Source: Mitsuaria sp. GD03876 (GTDB lineage: Bacteria > Pseudomonadota > Gammaproteobacteria > Burkholderiales > Burkholderiaceae_C). Taken from it: a DNA stretch of 64,000 nt. Shown here piece after piece: positions 24,730 through 33,714 of this stretch. Location of the stretch: NCBI RefSeq assembly GCF_029840635.1, contig NZ_JAOCCU010000019.1, positions 58,886-122,885 on the forward strand, written 5' to 3'. The notes under the pieces are model-generated. The model worked only from the letters and a program-made list of their open reading frames with translations, searched no databases and was not told where the DNA came from. Within the stretch, counting starts at the first letter, position 1. Every line of letters starts with the position of its first letter. Made by a program: the position numbers and the translations under genes.

Positions 24730-25592
24730 GCAAACATTCCGTCGTTGTCATGGGCCTGCCGGGCTCCGGCAAGACCACCTTCCTCGCCGCGCTGTGGCAC
24801 CTGGTCAGCGAGAAGGAAGTGCCGTGCAAGCTGACCTACGTATCGCTGCAGACCGGCAACGTCGAGCACCTGCACGAGATCGCCTCCCAGTGGCGGGCGG
24901 CCAAGAAGCAGGAGCGCACCGCCCAGGGCGGCGACAAGCTGGTTTCGATGATCCTCAAAGCCGAAGGTGGTGATCCGCAGACCGTCACCTTCCCCGACAT
25001 CGCCGGCGAGGCCTTCCTGCAGATGTGGGGCCTGCGCGAGTGCGACGAAACCGTCGCGGGCTGGCTCAAAGAACCCGGCGTGCTGCTGTTCATCCACGCC
25101 GACAAGATCACTGTGCCGAAATGGGTGATCGAAGAGAAGCTGCTCATGGAAGACATGGGCATCCCGGTCGAAGACCAGGCTAAGGCGGAGGAAGTGATCG
25201 ACTGGTCGCCAGATTTGGCCCCTACCCAGGTGCAACTCGTCGACCTGCTGCAGTCGATGCAGGCCGACCCGTTGGACGTCGGGCCGCGACGCCTGGCCAT
25301 CATCCTCTCGGCCTGGGACAAGGCGGCGGGCCGTGGCCTTTCGCCCGAGCAGTATCTGGCCAGGCGCATGCCGTTGCTCGACCAGTTCCTGAAGCACGGA
25401 CTCAACCCCGACTGGGAGACGCGCATCTATGGCGTCAGTGCCCAGGGCGGCGACTATGACGATGACCAGACCAAGCTGCCGGATGCGGAGCGCCTGCGGG
25501 ACATCGACGTGCCGTCGGAGCGAATTTCGGTCGTCTATGCTGGTGCCAAGTCCAACGACCTCACCGAACCCCTGCAGTGGCTGCTGACGTAG
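24726..25592 (+). CDS. TRAFAC-like GTPase of the double-GTPase family (second partner)
   Basis: A 288-residue protein. The P-loop MGLPGSGKTTF is at residues 9-19, Walker B TFPDIAGEAF near 90-99, and ILSAWDK near 198-204 stands where NKxD is expected (Trp-Asp-Lys variant), so guanine specificity is less certain. There is no signal or membrane segment. The start overlaps the preceding GTPase gene by 4 bp (ATGA), which couples their translation and suggests equal amounts of the two, as for a heterodimer. GAP1 follows 10 bp later. In this family the two GTPases are always found side by side. Confidence 0.8.
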   Translation: MSKHSVVVMGLPGSGKTTFLAALWHLVSEKEVPCKLTYVSLQTGNVEHLHEIASQWRAAKKQERTAQGGDKLVSMILKAEGGDPQTVTFPDIAGEAFLQMWGLRECDETVAGWLKEPGVLLFIHADKITVPKWVIEEKLLMEDMGIPVEDQAKAEEVIDWSPDLAPTQVQLVDLLQSMQADPLDVGPRRLAIILSAWDKAAGRGLSPEQYLARRMPLLDQFLKHGLNPDWETRIYGVSAQGGDYDDDQTKLPDAERLRDIDVPSERISVVYAGAKSNDLTEPLQWLLT

Positions 25593-25602
25593 TGCTTCCC
25601 TC

Positions 25603-27660
25603 GTGATCATCAAAGTTCATCAAGCGCTGCACGGATATTCCGAGGGACATCGCCAGCTCGCCTGCTCGGCCAGACTTTCCCCGCAGGACGCCAAGCTGGT
25701 CCTCGTGATGAGCGATGTGTCGGGGTCGGGGGTCGCATCCGAAGGCAGCAGCTACCTGACCGGCTACCCGCTTATTGAGAGCGGCTTGTACGCGCTGGCC
25801 AGAACCTGGTCGGCGCCGGAGATGCCGCGGCCAGGCTGCGTCTGGACCCACACGCTCTTCATCGACTTCCCTGACTTGGCTGCCATCGGCACCCCGTCGC
25901 GGCTGGCCAAGCTGTTCGCCCGGCCGGACTCCCCATCCTGGTCCGCCTACGGCATGCCCGGGACCCTCGACATGCTGGACGTTGTCGAGCCCGAGCCACG
26001 CATGTCGATGCTGGAGGAAGATTGGCTGGCGGCCGTGCTCAACGGCCTCTACGAATCGGCCGGAAGCCGCGTGGTCGCCAAGCGCGATCCGGCGGTGCCG
26101 GTGGACGATCTGACGCTGCGGATCTGGGACCAGCAGTGGCCCCGTCTGCGTCGCTCTTTCAGGTTCTGCACCTTCACGACCAAGGACCGCTCGACGCCAG
26201 GTGCGTCTTTTGATCTGCAGATCCTCCCTGGCGCCGACATGTCGAGCCGCGCGCGCCTGCCGAACACGCGCGAGGTGTCGCCGATGTCGGATGGGTGCCA
26301 GCCCGATTGGCTGATGACGCTCATGGACGACGCCCGGCAGCCCAACTACGGCGGGCTGCGGGACACGCTGAAGCGGCTTGGCGCCGACATTCTGGGCGGC
26401 CGCGAGGCCATGCCGGTCTTCTGCGCCTTCCACCGCCTCACCAGCGGCCCGGTGTCGCCGACTCAGCTCCACGACGCGATTGAGATGGTCAACGAGCCCG
26501 GTCCGCTCTCGACCTCGGACCTCGCCCGCGCCCAGATCGCCGACCACGTGCTTTCCAACGTCGAGGACGCCGATCGCATGGCGTTGGACTACCTCTGGGA
26601 CCAATGGCACTACATCGAGCCATCGCGCCTTCAGCAGCGCTTGCCGCAGGTGGCTGCGCCGCTCTGGCGGGCATCCCAGCGACGACTGCTGGCGGCCTTG
26701 CGCAATCCTACGGACGATGCATCGGGATGGGCGGCGCAGGTGCTCAAGGCGGTACCCACCGATGAGTTGCTGGCCGACTGGCCCGAGCGCGACGTGCCGC
26801 TACGTGAATTGCTGCAGGCGCGTCCCGACCTGGTCGAGATCCCTGCCTTCTGGTCGGTGGCCGACATTCGCTCCGCCCACGACCTCCACGCCCTGCCGAT
26901 AACGGACACGGCCGCCGTCGCGCTGGTGCATGGCATGGAGAGCGAGCCGGGCATGCGCGCCGCTGTCCAGTCGCTCGGGCGCGTGCACGTCCTCAAGATC
27001 GTGCAGTTCTTGTGCGGGATGAATGAATCGGACGTCAGCCAGCTGCGCTGGGTCGGGTATTGCGTCGACGACGCGTCGGCGGTTGCAGAGTTCTTGAGCC
27101 AGGTGCAGGCACCGTCGCAGGCGCTGCTGTTGGAGTTCGCACGCACGATGGCGCCCGATTCAGTGCCCAACCAGTACGGCGACGATCCTTGGTACACCGC
27201 CTTGCTGAAGCTCAGGAATGCCAAGGGGGCCTTGCCGCATCGGCTTGCCGCCTACGCCTTTGCCCGCGCACTGGGCCGTAGCACAAGAAGCATCGGCGAG
27301 TTGCTGCAGATGACCTTCGAGCAGCTCCACGCGGCGCTGTCCAGCTCCTCGCTAGCGGACGAAGACTGGCGGGTGATTGAGCCGCGGCTGTCGTGGGTGT
27401 CCGACGACAAGCGTTGGAACCGAGCCGGTCGGCTGAGGAACGCGGTTGCCAGCGCGTACCTGGACCGGCACCTGTGGCCGCGCGGTTTTGCGTGGATGGC
27501 AGCTGACAACAACGTCTTTGTCGCCTTGATGGAAGAGACGGCAGAGCGCTGGGGTGGCAAGCGCTTCCTGAAGACTGTCGAAGAGTCCCTGGAGCAAGAG
27601 ACCGACCCCTTCTGGCGGGCCCGGCGCGAGCTGATCCACTGGTTCCTCAAGCGCAAGTAG
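25603..27660 (+). CDS. GTPase-associated protein 1 (GAP1)
   Basis: A 685-residue cytoplasmic protein, last of the five-gene operon. The N-terminal 160 residues carry the family pattern 'HQALHGYSEGHRQLA', 'SYLTGYPL', and 'LARTWSAPEMPRPGCVWTHT', typical of the GAP1 N-terminal domain. The remainder is mainly helical without known motifs. No catalytic site is recognised for this family; it is thought to be a regulatory or scaffolding partner of the double GTPases. It starts at GTG 25603, which gives a good N-terminal match (MIIKVHQALHGY). The spacing to the GTPase gene is 10 bp. The name rests on family resemblance; biochemical GTPase activation has not, to my knowledge, been shown. Confidence 0.85.
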   Translation: MIIKVHQALHGYSEGHRQLACSARLSPQDAKLVLVMSDVSGSGVASEGSSYLTGYPLIESGLYALARTWSAPEMPRPGCVWTHTLFIDFPDLAAIGTPSRLAKLFARPDSPSWSAYGMPGTLDMLDVVEPEPRMSMLEEDWLAAVLNGLYESAGSRVVAKRDPAVPVDDLTLRIWDQQWPRLRRSFRFCTFTTKDRSTPGASFDLQILPGADMSSRARLPNTREVSPMSDGCQPDWLMTLMDDARQPNYGGLRDTLKRLGADILGGREAMPVFCAFHRLTSGPVSPTQLHDAIEMVNEPGPLSTSDLARAQIADHVLSNVEDADRMALDYLWDQWHYIEPSRLQQRLPQVAAPLWRASQRRLLAALRNPTDDASGWAAQVLKAVPTDELLADWPERDVPLRELLQARPDLVEIPAFWSVADIRSAHDLHALPITDTAAVALVHGMESEPGMRAAVQSLGRVHVLKIVQFLCGMNESDVSQLRWVGYCVDDASAVAEFLSQVQAPSQALLLEFARTMAPDSVPNQYGDDPWYTALLKLRNAKGALPHRLAAYAFARALGRSTRSIGELLQMTFEQLHAALSSSSLADEDWRVIEPRLSWVSDDKRWNRAGRLRNAVASAYLDRHLWPRGFAWMAADNNVFVALMEETAERWGGKRFLKTVEESLEQETDPFWRARRELIHWFLKRK

Positions 27661-27854
27661 TTTCGGCAGGATGGCCCTTCTCTCTGATGACGGATCAGGG
27701 TCGCCGCCAACACACCGTACAAACCCTAGGTTTGCATCGGAAATTCGTCAACGTTCCCACGGACGGAAGTCGGACTTCCCGCGAGTGAGGGTGGCGAGTG
27801 CACCGCCCGCTGCTAAAACTGGTGCCTGGACTTGCTGTCGAGAGGTCTCACACC

Positions 27855-28061
27855 GTGAACGCCGAACGCGCCTTCGTCTCCATGTTGCTGGTTGCCACCG
27901 TTGTCGGCTTGGCGTTCCTCGGCTTGGCCGTGGGCCAGGCGATCAAGCTTGGCGAGATCACCGCGGTGCTGCGACACCCGTTGCTGGGCTCCGGAACCGC
28001 CTACCTGGTCACCGCGGCCCTCGGCGGCCTGCTGCTCCTGACGTTGCGGCCGCAACGTTGA
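27855..28061 (+). CDS. Possible small membrane protein, 68 aa
   Basis: Two hydrophobic segments (about residues 7-28 and 43-62) with short loops predict a two-pass inner-membrane protein. GTG 27855 is the start used; an in-frame ATG-less extension to 27798 is less hydrophobic at its beginning. It lies 194 bp after GAP1. It could be an accessory of the GTPase system or unrelated. Not recognised. Confidence 0.4.
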   Translation: MNAERAFVSMLLVATVVGLAFLGLAVGQAIKLGEITAVLRHPLLGSGTAYLVTAALGGLLLLTLRPQR

Positions 28062-28270
28062 GGCCTTCGAGGGCCAGGGCCTTTGGCCTGGCGGTGCTAC
28101 TTTTCTGGGCAGACTGACCCTCGCCGACGGGCGACAACGGCTTAGCGCCGGCCGCCAGCGGTTATCAACAGAGTTGCCCACCAATCGGTCGAACAACCTG
28201 TTGGCGCCGACTTCACGCCCACCATGGTCTGACATGAGTTGGCTCCGCTTGTCGATCAGGTTTCAGGTTT

Positions 28271-28579
28271 TCAGGACCCCAGGCGAAAAGCCAGGGCCTG
28301 CTTCAACACAGTCCCTCTCGGAGGATCGCCTGCCTTCCACTCGCCATCGGACAAAACGTAAACAACATCGACCTCGCCCGTCCCGCCAACCGCCACGATG
28401 ATGTGGCGAACATCAGGCATCACGGAGGTCGCAACCTTGATCGCACCCTCCATATCGGTGCTGTTCACCGGCTTGATCAGCAGCACCACGTGACCCGGCT
28501 CCGGCACGAGCAAGCCGAACCAGTTGCACATCAGGTCGTCGTTCCAAATAGGTTCAGGCGTCTTCTCGTTGAGGGCCAT
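28271..28579 (-). CDS. Hypothetical protein, 102 aa
   Basis: A small soluble protein with alternating strands and helices (HVVLLIKPV, DVRHIIVAVGG, DVVYVLSDGEW). There is no signal peptide. AAGGAA lies 7 nt before its ATG on the minus strand, which supports a real gene. It is oriented against the GTPase operon and follows the KfrA-like gene on the same strand after a 163-bp gap. I do not recognise the family. Confidence 0.55.
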   Translation of the reverse strand: MALNEKTPEPIWNDDLMCNWFGLLVPEPGHVVLLIKPVNSTDMEGAIKVATSVMPDVRHIIVAVGGTGEVDVVYVLSDGEWKAGDPPRGTVLKQALAFRLGS

Positions 28580-28742
28580 CTGGCGTTCCTTAAGGCTTGC
28601 ACTGGAGGGACCGGCACAGCAGGTCCCGTCGCAAGCATATTCGCCAGGCGAACTGCACGGTCCGGCTCGGCCTAGCTGATGCCGCCAGAGCCCCTGAGCG
28701 GCGCCCTAAAGCTCTCGTGCCAATGGGGGCTCGTCGCCGCGG

Positions 28743-29786
28743 TCAGCCTGCCGCGGAAGCTTTGCTCTTGGCTTTGCCAGCAGGCGCTGGCTGGCTGATC
28801 CGGGCCAGCAATTCCTTGACCATTTCGCTCTGCGACTGCGCCGTAGCGGTGGCACCCGCCAGCGAGCGCTCCAGCTCCGCATTGCGCTGCTCCAGGTCGC
28901 CGGCCCGGGCGCGCAGGGTTTCGTACTGCTGTGCCGCCTGCTTAGCGTGGCCGCGCATGTCCTCGACCAGCTGGTTCTGGACGGCCAGGCGTTCGGCCGC
29001 TGGCTTCAGCTCGCGCAGCTGCTCGTCGACCTGACGCCGTTCTGCCCGGGCCGCGGAGAGCTGCGCCAGGGCCTCCGCCTTCTCCTGCAGCGCTGAGCGC
29101 AGTTCGGTCTGCTTGGCCGTCAAAGCCTCGGCGGCGGTGGCCACTTCGCGCTGCAGGTACTGGAGCTGCTGTTCGTGCTGCCGGGCCTCCCGGTCGCGCT
29201 GCTCGCGGGACGCGTTGCGGAAGTGTTCGAGGGCCTCGCGTGCGTGGGTGTGCTTCTCCTCCAGCGAGGCCACCTGGGCCTGGGCGGCGCGGATCTGCTC
29301 CTGGGCGCCTTCGAGCTGGGCAGTTAGCTGCGTGGTCAGCCGGCCATGTTCCAGGCGCAGCGCAGCCAGCTCGGCCTCCACCCGCTGGCTCGCGGCGCGC
29401 TCGGTCGACAGCTCGACCTGGCTGCGTTCCGCTTCCGTCCGGCCTGAGCGGGCTTCGCCACGGGCCTTCTCCAGCTGTTCTTTGAGGCCTCGGACCTCTT
29501 CAGCGTGGCCTGCCTTGAGCACGTCGAAGCGCTCCTGCGCCTCGAACTCCAGGCGGCCGGCCAAGTTGGTGACGAAGGCCAGCAGCTCCTCGCTGACCGA
29601 TCCCTGCGGCACGCCGGCGCCACCCTCGTCGGCCTCGATGTCCTTCAGGTGCCGAAAGATCGTCGCCTTCGACCCGGTGTTGCCGAGTTCGATGCGGATG
29701 GCGTCGATCGACGGGTGCTTGCCCGCCTTGATCAGCGCCAGCCTGGCCCGTTGGACCTCGCCCTTCGTCACGCCTGCTCGTGCCAT
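28743..29786 (-). CDS. KfrA-like DNA-binding coiled-coil protein
   Basis: A 347-residue protein with an N-terminal KfrA-type DNA-binding helical domain (about residues 1-60; KAGKHPSIDAIRIELGNTGS then TIFRHLKDIE), followed by a very long coiled coil (about 90-320) rich in Glu, Gln, Arg and Ala. KfrA proteins of plasmids bind their own promoter and form filament-like structures; TnpT helpers of Tn4651-like transposons share this build. I use ATG 29786; GTG 29798 is the alternative. A perfect inverted repeat 25 bp upstream is its probable binding site. No tyrosine recombinase diverges from it here, unlike the second such protein at 48031-49065. Confidence 0.75.
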   Translation of the reverse strand: MARAGVTKGEVQRARLALIKAGKHPSIDAIRIELGNTGSKATIFRHLKDIEADEGGAGVPQGSVSEELLAFVTNLAGRLEFEAQERFDVLKAGHAEEVRGLKEQLEKARGEARSGRTEAERSQVELSTERAASQRVEAELAALRLEHGRLTTQLTAQLEGAQEQIRAAQAQVASLEEKHTHAREALEHFRNASREQRDREARQHEQQLQYLQREVATAAEALTAKQTELRSALQEKAEALAQLSAARAERRQVDEQLRELKPAAERLAVQNQLVEDMRGHAKQAAQQYETLRARAGDLEQRNAELERSLAGATATAQSQSEMVKELLARISQPAPAGKAKSKASAAG

Positions 29787-29810
29787 GTCTGCCACCAATT
29801 TCGTACGTAT

Positions 29811-29832
29811 TACGTAATATCAGTATTACGTA
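29811..29832. promoter_or_regulatory. Perfect 9-bp inverted repeat upstream of KfrA-like gene
   Basis: TACGTAATA (29811-29819) and TATTACGTA (29824-29832) flank a 4-bp spacer, and a further TACGTAT lies at 29804-29810. Placed 25 bp before the start codon, it fits an autoregulatory operator of the KfrA type. Confidence 0.6.
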
Positions 29833-30070
29833 CCACGATACAGGTGTCAAGGCTTCGAAATCGCGCCGTTTGTCAGAAGGCTTAATATCGAATTATTCCT
29901 TCTGATGCCAATATAGGCGTGTCAAAGCCATCCGACGGCGCACGAAACCCCGGAAGTCCACGCGGGTTGTCTTACCGTCGCGCCTGGCTGCTCGTGGACG
30001 AGTTGAACCGCTCGCTCGAGGAGCCCGCCGTCGAACTGCGGCAGGGGGCGCTGGCGGCGGCGGAACAGCC

Positions 30071-30334
30071 TTAACCCCGATGGGCGTGAGGTTGATGGGG
30101 CCGTACCGGGGCATCGAGTCGAAGGTCAGGAGGCTTGTGCCCGGCACCGCACAGCAGCGCATGCAGTGCGTCGCCTTCTGCACCCTTGAGCCAGTTCTTG
30201 CCGAGTAGACCGTCGGCCTTCATGTGCCCGATCATGGGCTCGACCACCTGGCGCCGCTTGAGCAGCTTCTTCAGCCGCTGGGGCGCCCGAGCACCAAGTC
30301 CGGCAGGTCCTGCGTACGTCGCCCAATTGAGCAC
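30071..30334 (-). pseudogene. IS5-family transposase remnant
   Basis: The reading 'LKRRQVVEPMIGHMKADG' followed by 'LGKNWLKGAEGDALHALLCG' is characteristic of the C-terminal part of IS5-group transposases. Only about 65 matching residues remain. The frame then shifts (residues after GAGHK no longer match), and no N-terminal catalytic part is seen upstream. It is flanked by a gene-poor stretch (29833-30557), so it is a decayed insertion sequence between the KfrA-like gene and the efflux genes. Confidence 0.7.
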
Positions 30335-30557
30335 TCTGTCTGGTGATGACGAGCACGACGATCAGCCCGGCCGCGTGGGCGGCAAGTTCGGCTACCGCAG
30401 TGACCATTCCGCCGACTTGTGCACCTGTTCGGCACGCTGTGCAGGGCTTCGATGCTCCTGCGCAGCGTACTGGCCCCTCAGATGGACTCCTGCCGACTGC
30501 TCTACCAGGGCCGTGTTCTGCTCTGTCTACTCAGAACGCAGAGCGAGCCAGCAGTTC

Positions 30558-31949
30558 TCATATCCTCCCGGCAAAAGCCCGTCGCACCGCCACCGCAGCC
30601 GCCCATTGGGCGCCTTGCCCCTGTAGCATGCCGTCCCGTGCCTTCAGGTAGATGCGGCGCGCATCGAGCACCGTGTTCAGATCTACCAAGCCGGAGTCGA
30701 ACAGTCGCTGGCTTCTGGACGCAGCGTCGGCGCCTGCCGTCTGCGTGCGCGAAAGCGCTGAGACCCCAGCCTGCGCTGCCTCCAGCTGCACGGCCGCCGC
30801 TTCAGCATCGGCGAGTGCGCTCAACATGGCCTTTTCATAGGACAGCATCGCCTCCTGGGCCTTGGCCTCGTGAATCTCGATATTGGCCCGGATGCGCCCG
30901 CCGTCGAAGATGGGCAGAGACAGCGCCACGCCGTAACCGACCACGGTCGTGGGCGATGCGCCGGCTCCCGCAACACTCTGGCGCTCCCGGCTTCCTGCCC
31001 AATCGAGCGAGATGCGCGGGTACAGGTCGCGTTTGGCAATTCCCAAACGAGCGACGGCGGCCTCCACGGCGCGCGCAGGCCCTCGTACGTCAGGCCGACG
31101 CTCCAGCAATTCGATGGGGAGCAAGACGGCCGGCATGGCGGCGGCACTGTCGGGAATTGGAGGAAAGCGCAAACCCAGCGGGGCTTGCGAGGCGCCCAGC
31201 AAGACCGCCATCTGCCGCAGGCGCACCTCTCGCGCCCCGCGTAGTTGAGCGGCGTTGGCTCGCTCCTGTCCAAGTTCGGCCGTCAGCCGGTCGACGTCGA
31301 GCCTGCTGACTTGGCCGGCCTGAAAGCGCCGCTGGGCCACCTCGATCTGACGTTCCAGGGTGGCCGCGACTTCGCGCGCGATGGCCTCCCGCTGCGTCGA
31401 GGACTGCGCGTCGAAGTAAGCCGTCATCACCTCTGCAGCGATGACAACACGCACGCTCTGACGGGCCAATTCTGCGCTTTCAAGATCCTTCTCTGCTGCA
31501 AGACTCGCCATCCGCTTGTCTCCGAAGAGGTCCAGCTCCCAGCTTGCCCGGAAGCCGCCGCGGGCGACCCGGGCCTTGGGATCCGCGCCCGACTCACGAC
31601 CGCTTCGCATTCCGGCCTCCAAGCCCAGTTGGGGCACGCGGTCGGCATCGGCGATGTCCACCAACGCACGCGCCTGTTCGACCCTGGCCGCGGCCATGCG
31701 CACGTCCAGGTTGGCACGCAGAGCGGTCTCAACGAGCTCATTAAGTTCCTGGTTGCCGAAATCCCGCCACCACTCCGCGGTGGCCAGCGGCGTTGCCTGG
31801 GCACCACCTCGAACGTCGAAGGCCCATGCCGGCGGCACGGAGAGCGCTGGGGGAGTAGCGGGCGGCGAGGTGGCGCAGCCTGCCAGCAATGAGGTCAGAA
31901 GGGCTGTGATGGCGGCGCGGGACGGGACGCTCGGGGTCAGAACTTGCAT
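30558..31949 (-). CDS. NodT-type outer-membrane efflux lipoprotein
   Basis: A 463-residue outer-membrane factor of an RND tripartite pump. The start at 31949 gives a lipoprotein signal (TALLTSLLAGC, lipobox LAGC at about residues 21-24); the longer frame to 32036 lacks a sensible signal. Two outer-membrane-efflux repeats follow, with long helices and the typical phrases 'ADADRVPQLGLEAG', 'RRPDVRGPARAVEAA' and 'RIRANIEIHEAKAQEA'. It would form a trimeric channel with the adaptor and pump encoded divergently at 32602-36911. The 78-bp gap to the divergent TetR gene holds a palindrome, so both directions are probably controlled by that regulator. Confidence 0.9.
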   Translation of the reverse strand: MQVLTPSVPSRAAITALLTSLLAGCATSPPATPPALSVPPAWAFDVRGGAQATPLATAEWWRDFGNQELNELVETALRANLDVRMAAARVEQARALVDIADADRVPQLGLEAGMRSGRESGADPKARVARGGFRASWELDLFGDKRMASLAAEKDLESAELARQSVRVVIAAEVMTAYFDAQSSTQREAIAREVAATLERQIEVAQRRFQAGQVSRLDVDRLTAELGQERANAAQLRGAREVRLRQMAVLLGASQAPLGLRFPPIPDSAAAMPAVLLPIELLERRPDVRGPARAVEAAVARLGIAKRDLYPRISLDWAGSRERQSVAGAGASPTTVVGYGVALSLPIFDGGRIRANIEIHEAKAQEAMLSYEKAMLSALADAEAAAVQLEAAQAGVSALSRTQTAGADAASRSQRLFDSGLVDLNTVLDARRIYLKARDGMLQGQGAQWAAAVAVRRAFAGRI

Positions 31950-31985
31950 GTGTGCTTTCGTCGTTGACAGTTGTCGATTCAAAAA

Positions 31986-32005
31986 TGTACTATACGTACA
32001 GTACA
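31986..32005. promoter_or_regulatory. Probable TetR operator in divergent efflux promoter region
   Basis: TGTACT (31986-31991) and AGTACA (32000-32005) form an inverted repeat with an 8-bp spacer. It lies in the 78-bp gap between the outer-membrane factor gene and the TetR gene, and so is placed to control both. Confidence 0.6.
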
Positions 32006-32027
32006 GTTTCAACGCCACATCATCGTC

Positions 32028-32582
32028 ATGCCTCACTCCTCACAGCGCTCCAGCGCGAAGCAACGCCTCATCGATGTCGCCTCTGGGATCGTCGCGGCAC
32101 AAGGTGTTCAGGAACTCACCATTGAGGGCGTTGCCGCCGCTGCCGGCGTCACCAAGGGCGGGCTGATCTACCACTTCAAGACCAAGGACGAGCTGCTTGC
32201 GGCCGTCGTGCAGGCCCTCATCCAGGAGTGGGAGCAACGCAGCCGCGAAAAGGCCACGCAGGCTGGCAACACGGCCGGCGACATGCTCAGAGCGATGATC
32301 GACGTCACCTTCGACATGCCGCCTGAGGAGAAGCAGTTGATCAGCAATCTGCTCGCGGCGGCTTCCAGCTATGCCCACCTGCTGGGGCCGGTGCGCGACC
32401 TGTACAGCCGTCTCTACCGCGACTTCTCACAGACGGGGCCGCAGTCCGGGCAAGCGCTGGTGATCGCTGCGGCTCTGGACGGGCTCTCGATGCTGGAGCT
32501 GCTGGACTTCCATCACTTCACCGAGGCTCAGCGAGAAGCCATGCGCCACGCACTTCACGCGATGGCCAAAAAGATCACCTAA
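32028..32582 (+). CDS. TetR-family repressor of the efflux genes
   Basis: A 184-residue TetR regulator. The N-terminal helix-turn-helix (about residues 8-55) shows 'GVQELTIEGVAAAAGVTKGG' and 'LIYHFKTKDELL', the family's usual end of the DNA-binding domain. The remaining helices would bind the inducing ligand. The start at ATG 32028 fits family length; the longer frame would run into the operator region. The RND adaptor gene follows 19 bp later and the outer-membrane factor diverges, so this is very likely the local repressor, acting at 31986-32005. Confidence 0.88.
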   Translation: MPHSSQRSSAKQRLIDVASGIVAAQGVQELTIEGVAAAAGVTKGGLIYHFKTKDELLAAVVQALIQEWEQRSREKATQAGNTAGDMLRAMIDVTFDMPPEEKQLISNLLAAASSYAHLLGPVRDLYSRLYRDFSQTGPQSGQALVIAAALDGLSMLELLDFHHFTEAQREAMRHALHAMAKKIT

Positions 32583-32601
32583 CCCCCGCCACTGGAGTCC
32601 C

Positions 32602-33714
32602 ATGTCCTCAACGATCTCTAAGGTCGCGGCCGCTGCATTGCTGGCCGCGCTGATGGGCGGCTGCGCCCGCACATCCCCGCCCGCCCCCCCCGCGCCTCGC
32701 CCCGTTAAGGTCGAGGTCATCGGCAGCGCAAGCGCGCGGCTGACAGAGTCCTTCCTCGGCACCGTTCGGGCGCTCCAACGCTCCGAACTCGGATTCGAAT
32801 CATCTGGGCGCGTCAGCGCCATCCTGGTGGATGTCGGAGACCGCGTGCGCTCGGGCCAGGTGCTCGCCCGTCTGGATGAAGCGCCCGCGCTGCGGCGCTT
32901 GGAGAAGGCTGAGGCAGACCGAGCTGCCGCAGCCGCGGCATTGGCTGAACGCACCACGCTGCTCCGGCAGAACGAGTCGCTGGCCAAGGATCAAATCGTC
33001 TCGCAGGTGACGCTGGAATCCGCGCAGACGCAGCACCGTATCGCTCAAAGCCAGCTCCAGTCCGCAGAAGCAGCACTGGCGCTGGCTCGGCGGGAGCTCA
33101 CGTTGTCTCGCATCACGGCGCCGTTTGACGGCGTCGTCGTGGCGCGCAACACGCAGCCGTTCACCGACATCAGCGCCGGTGCCCCCGTCTTCCAGATCGA
33201 GGCCGGCCAGGCTCTGGAAGTGGTGGCCATGTTGCCCGAGGCGGTGGCGGCCCGGCTGTCGCCCGGACAGAGCGCACAGGCTGTCCTGTCTCAGACGGCG
33301 CCAGCCGTCACCACGCTGCCGCTGAAACTGGAACGGATCTCCAGCCGCAATGACAGCGGCTCGCTGGTGCAAGCCATCTTCCGCATCGACGGCGCCGCAC
33401 CGACGTTGCGCAGCGGTGCGATGGTTTCTCTCGAACTGCCAGGCGCCGCCGAACGGAGCGTCTCGGTTCCTGCGGCGGCACTCCTGCCCGATGCGGCACC
33501 GGGACGCGGCCAGGTCTTCGTTCTCGAACAAGCTCACCTCGTCGGGCGGACGGTCCAGCTCGGACAGGGGCTCCTTCCCGATGGGCGCATTCCCGTGACT
33601 TCCGGCCTGAAGCCAGGCGATCAGGTGGTGGTGGCCGGCGCGGCCTTTCTGAGTAACGGACAGGCGGCAGTCGCTCACGCCCCCACGACGCTGCTGCACG
33701 GAGCCACCCCATGA
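32602..33714 (+). CDS. RND efflux periplasmic adaptor lipoprotein (membrane fusion protein)
   Basis: A 370-residue adaptor. The signal peptide ends in a lipobox (LMGGC, Cys at about 21), so it is anchored to the inner membrane. Lipoyl halves are seen as 'SSGRVSAILVDVGDRVRSGQ' and 'LTLSRITAPFDGVVVARN', with a helical hairpin between them, then beta-barrel and membrane-proximal domains. It connects the RND pump to the outer-membrane factor. GGAGT precedes ATG by about 5 nt. The last 4 bp overlap the pump gene, which couples their translation. Confidence 0.92.
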   Translation: MSSTISKVAAAALLAALMGGCARTSPPAPPAPRPVKVEVIGSASARLTESFLGTVRALQRSELGFESSGRVSAILVDVGDRVRSGQVLARLDEAPALRRLEKAEADRAAAAAALAERTTLLRQNESLAKDQIVSQVTLESAQTQHRIAQSQLQSAEAALALARRELTLSRITAPFDGVVVARNTQPFTDISAGAPVFQIEAGQALEVVAMLPEAVAARLSPGQSAQAVLSQTAPAVTTLPLKLERISSRNDSGSLVQAIFRIDGAAPTLRSGAMVSLELPGAAERSVSVPAAALLPDAAPGRGQVFVLEQAHLVGRTVQLGQGLLPDGRIPVTSGLKPGDQVVVAGAAFLSNGQAAVAHAPTTLLHGATP

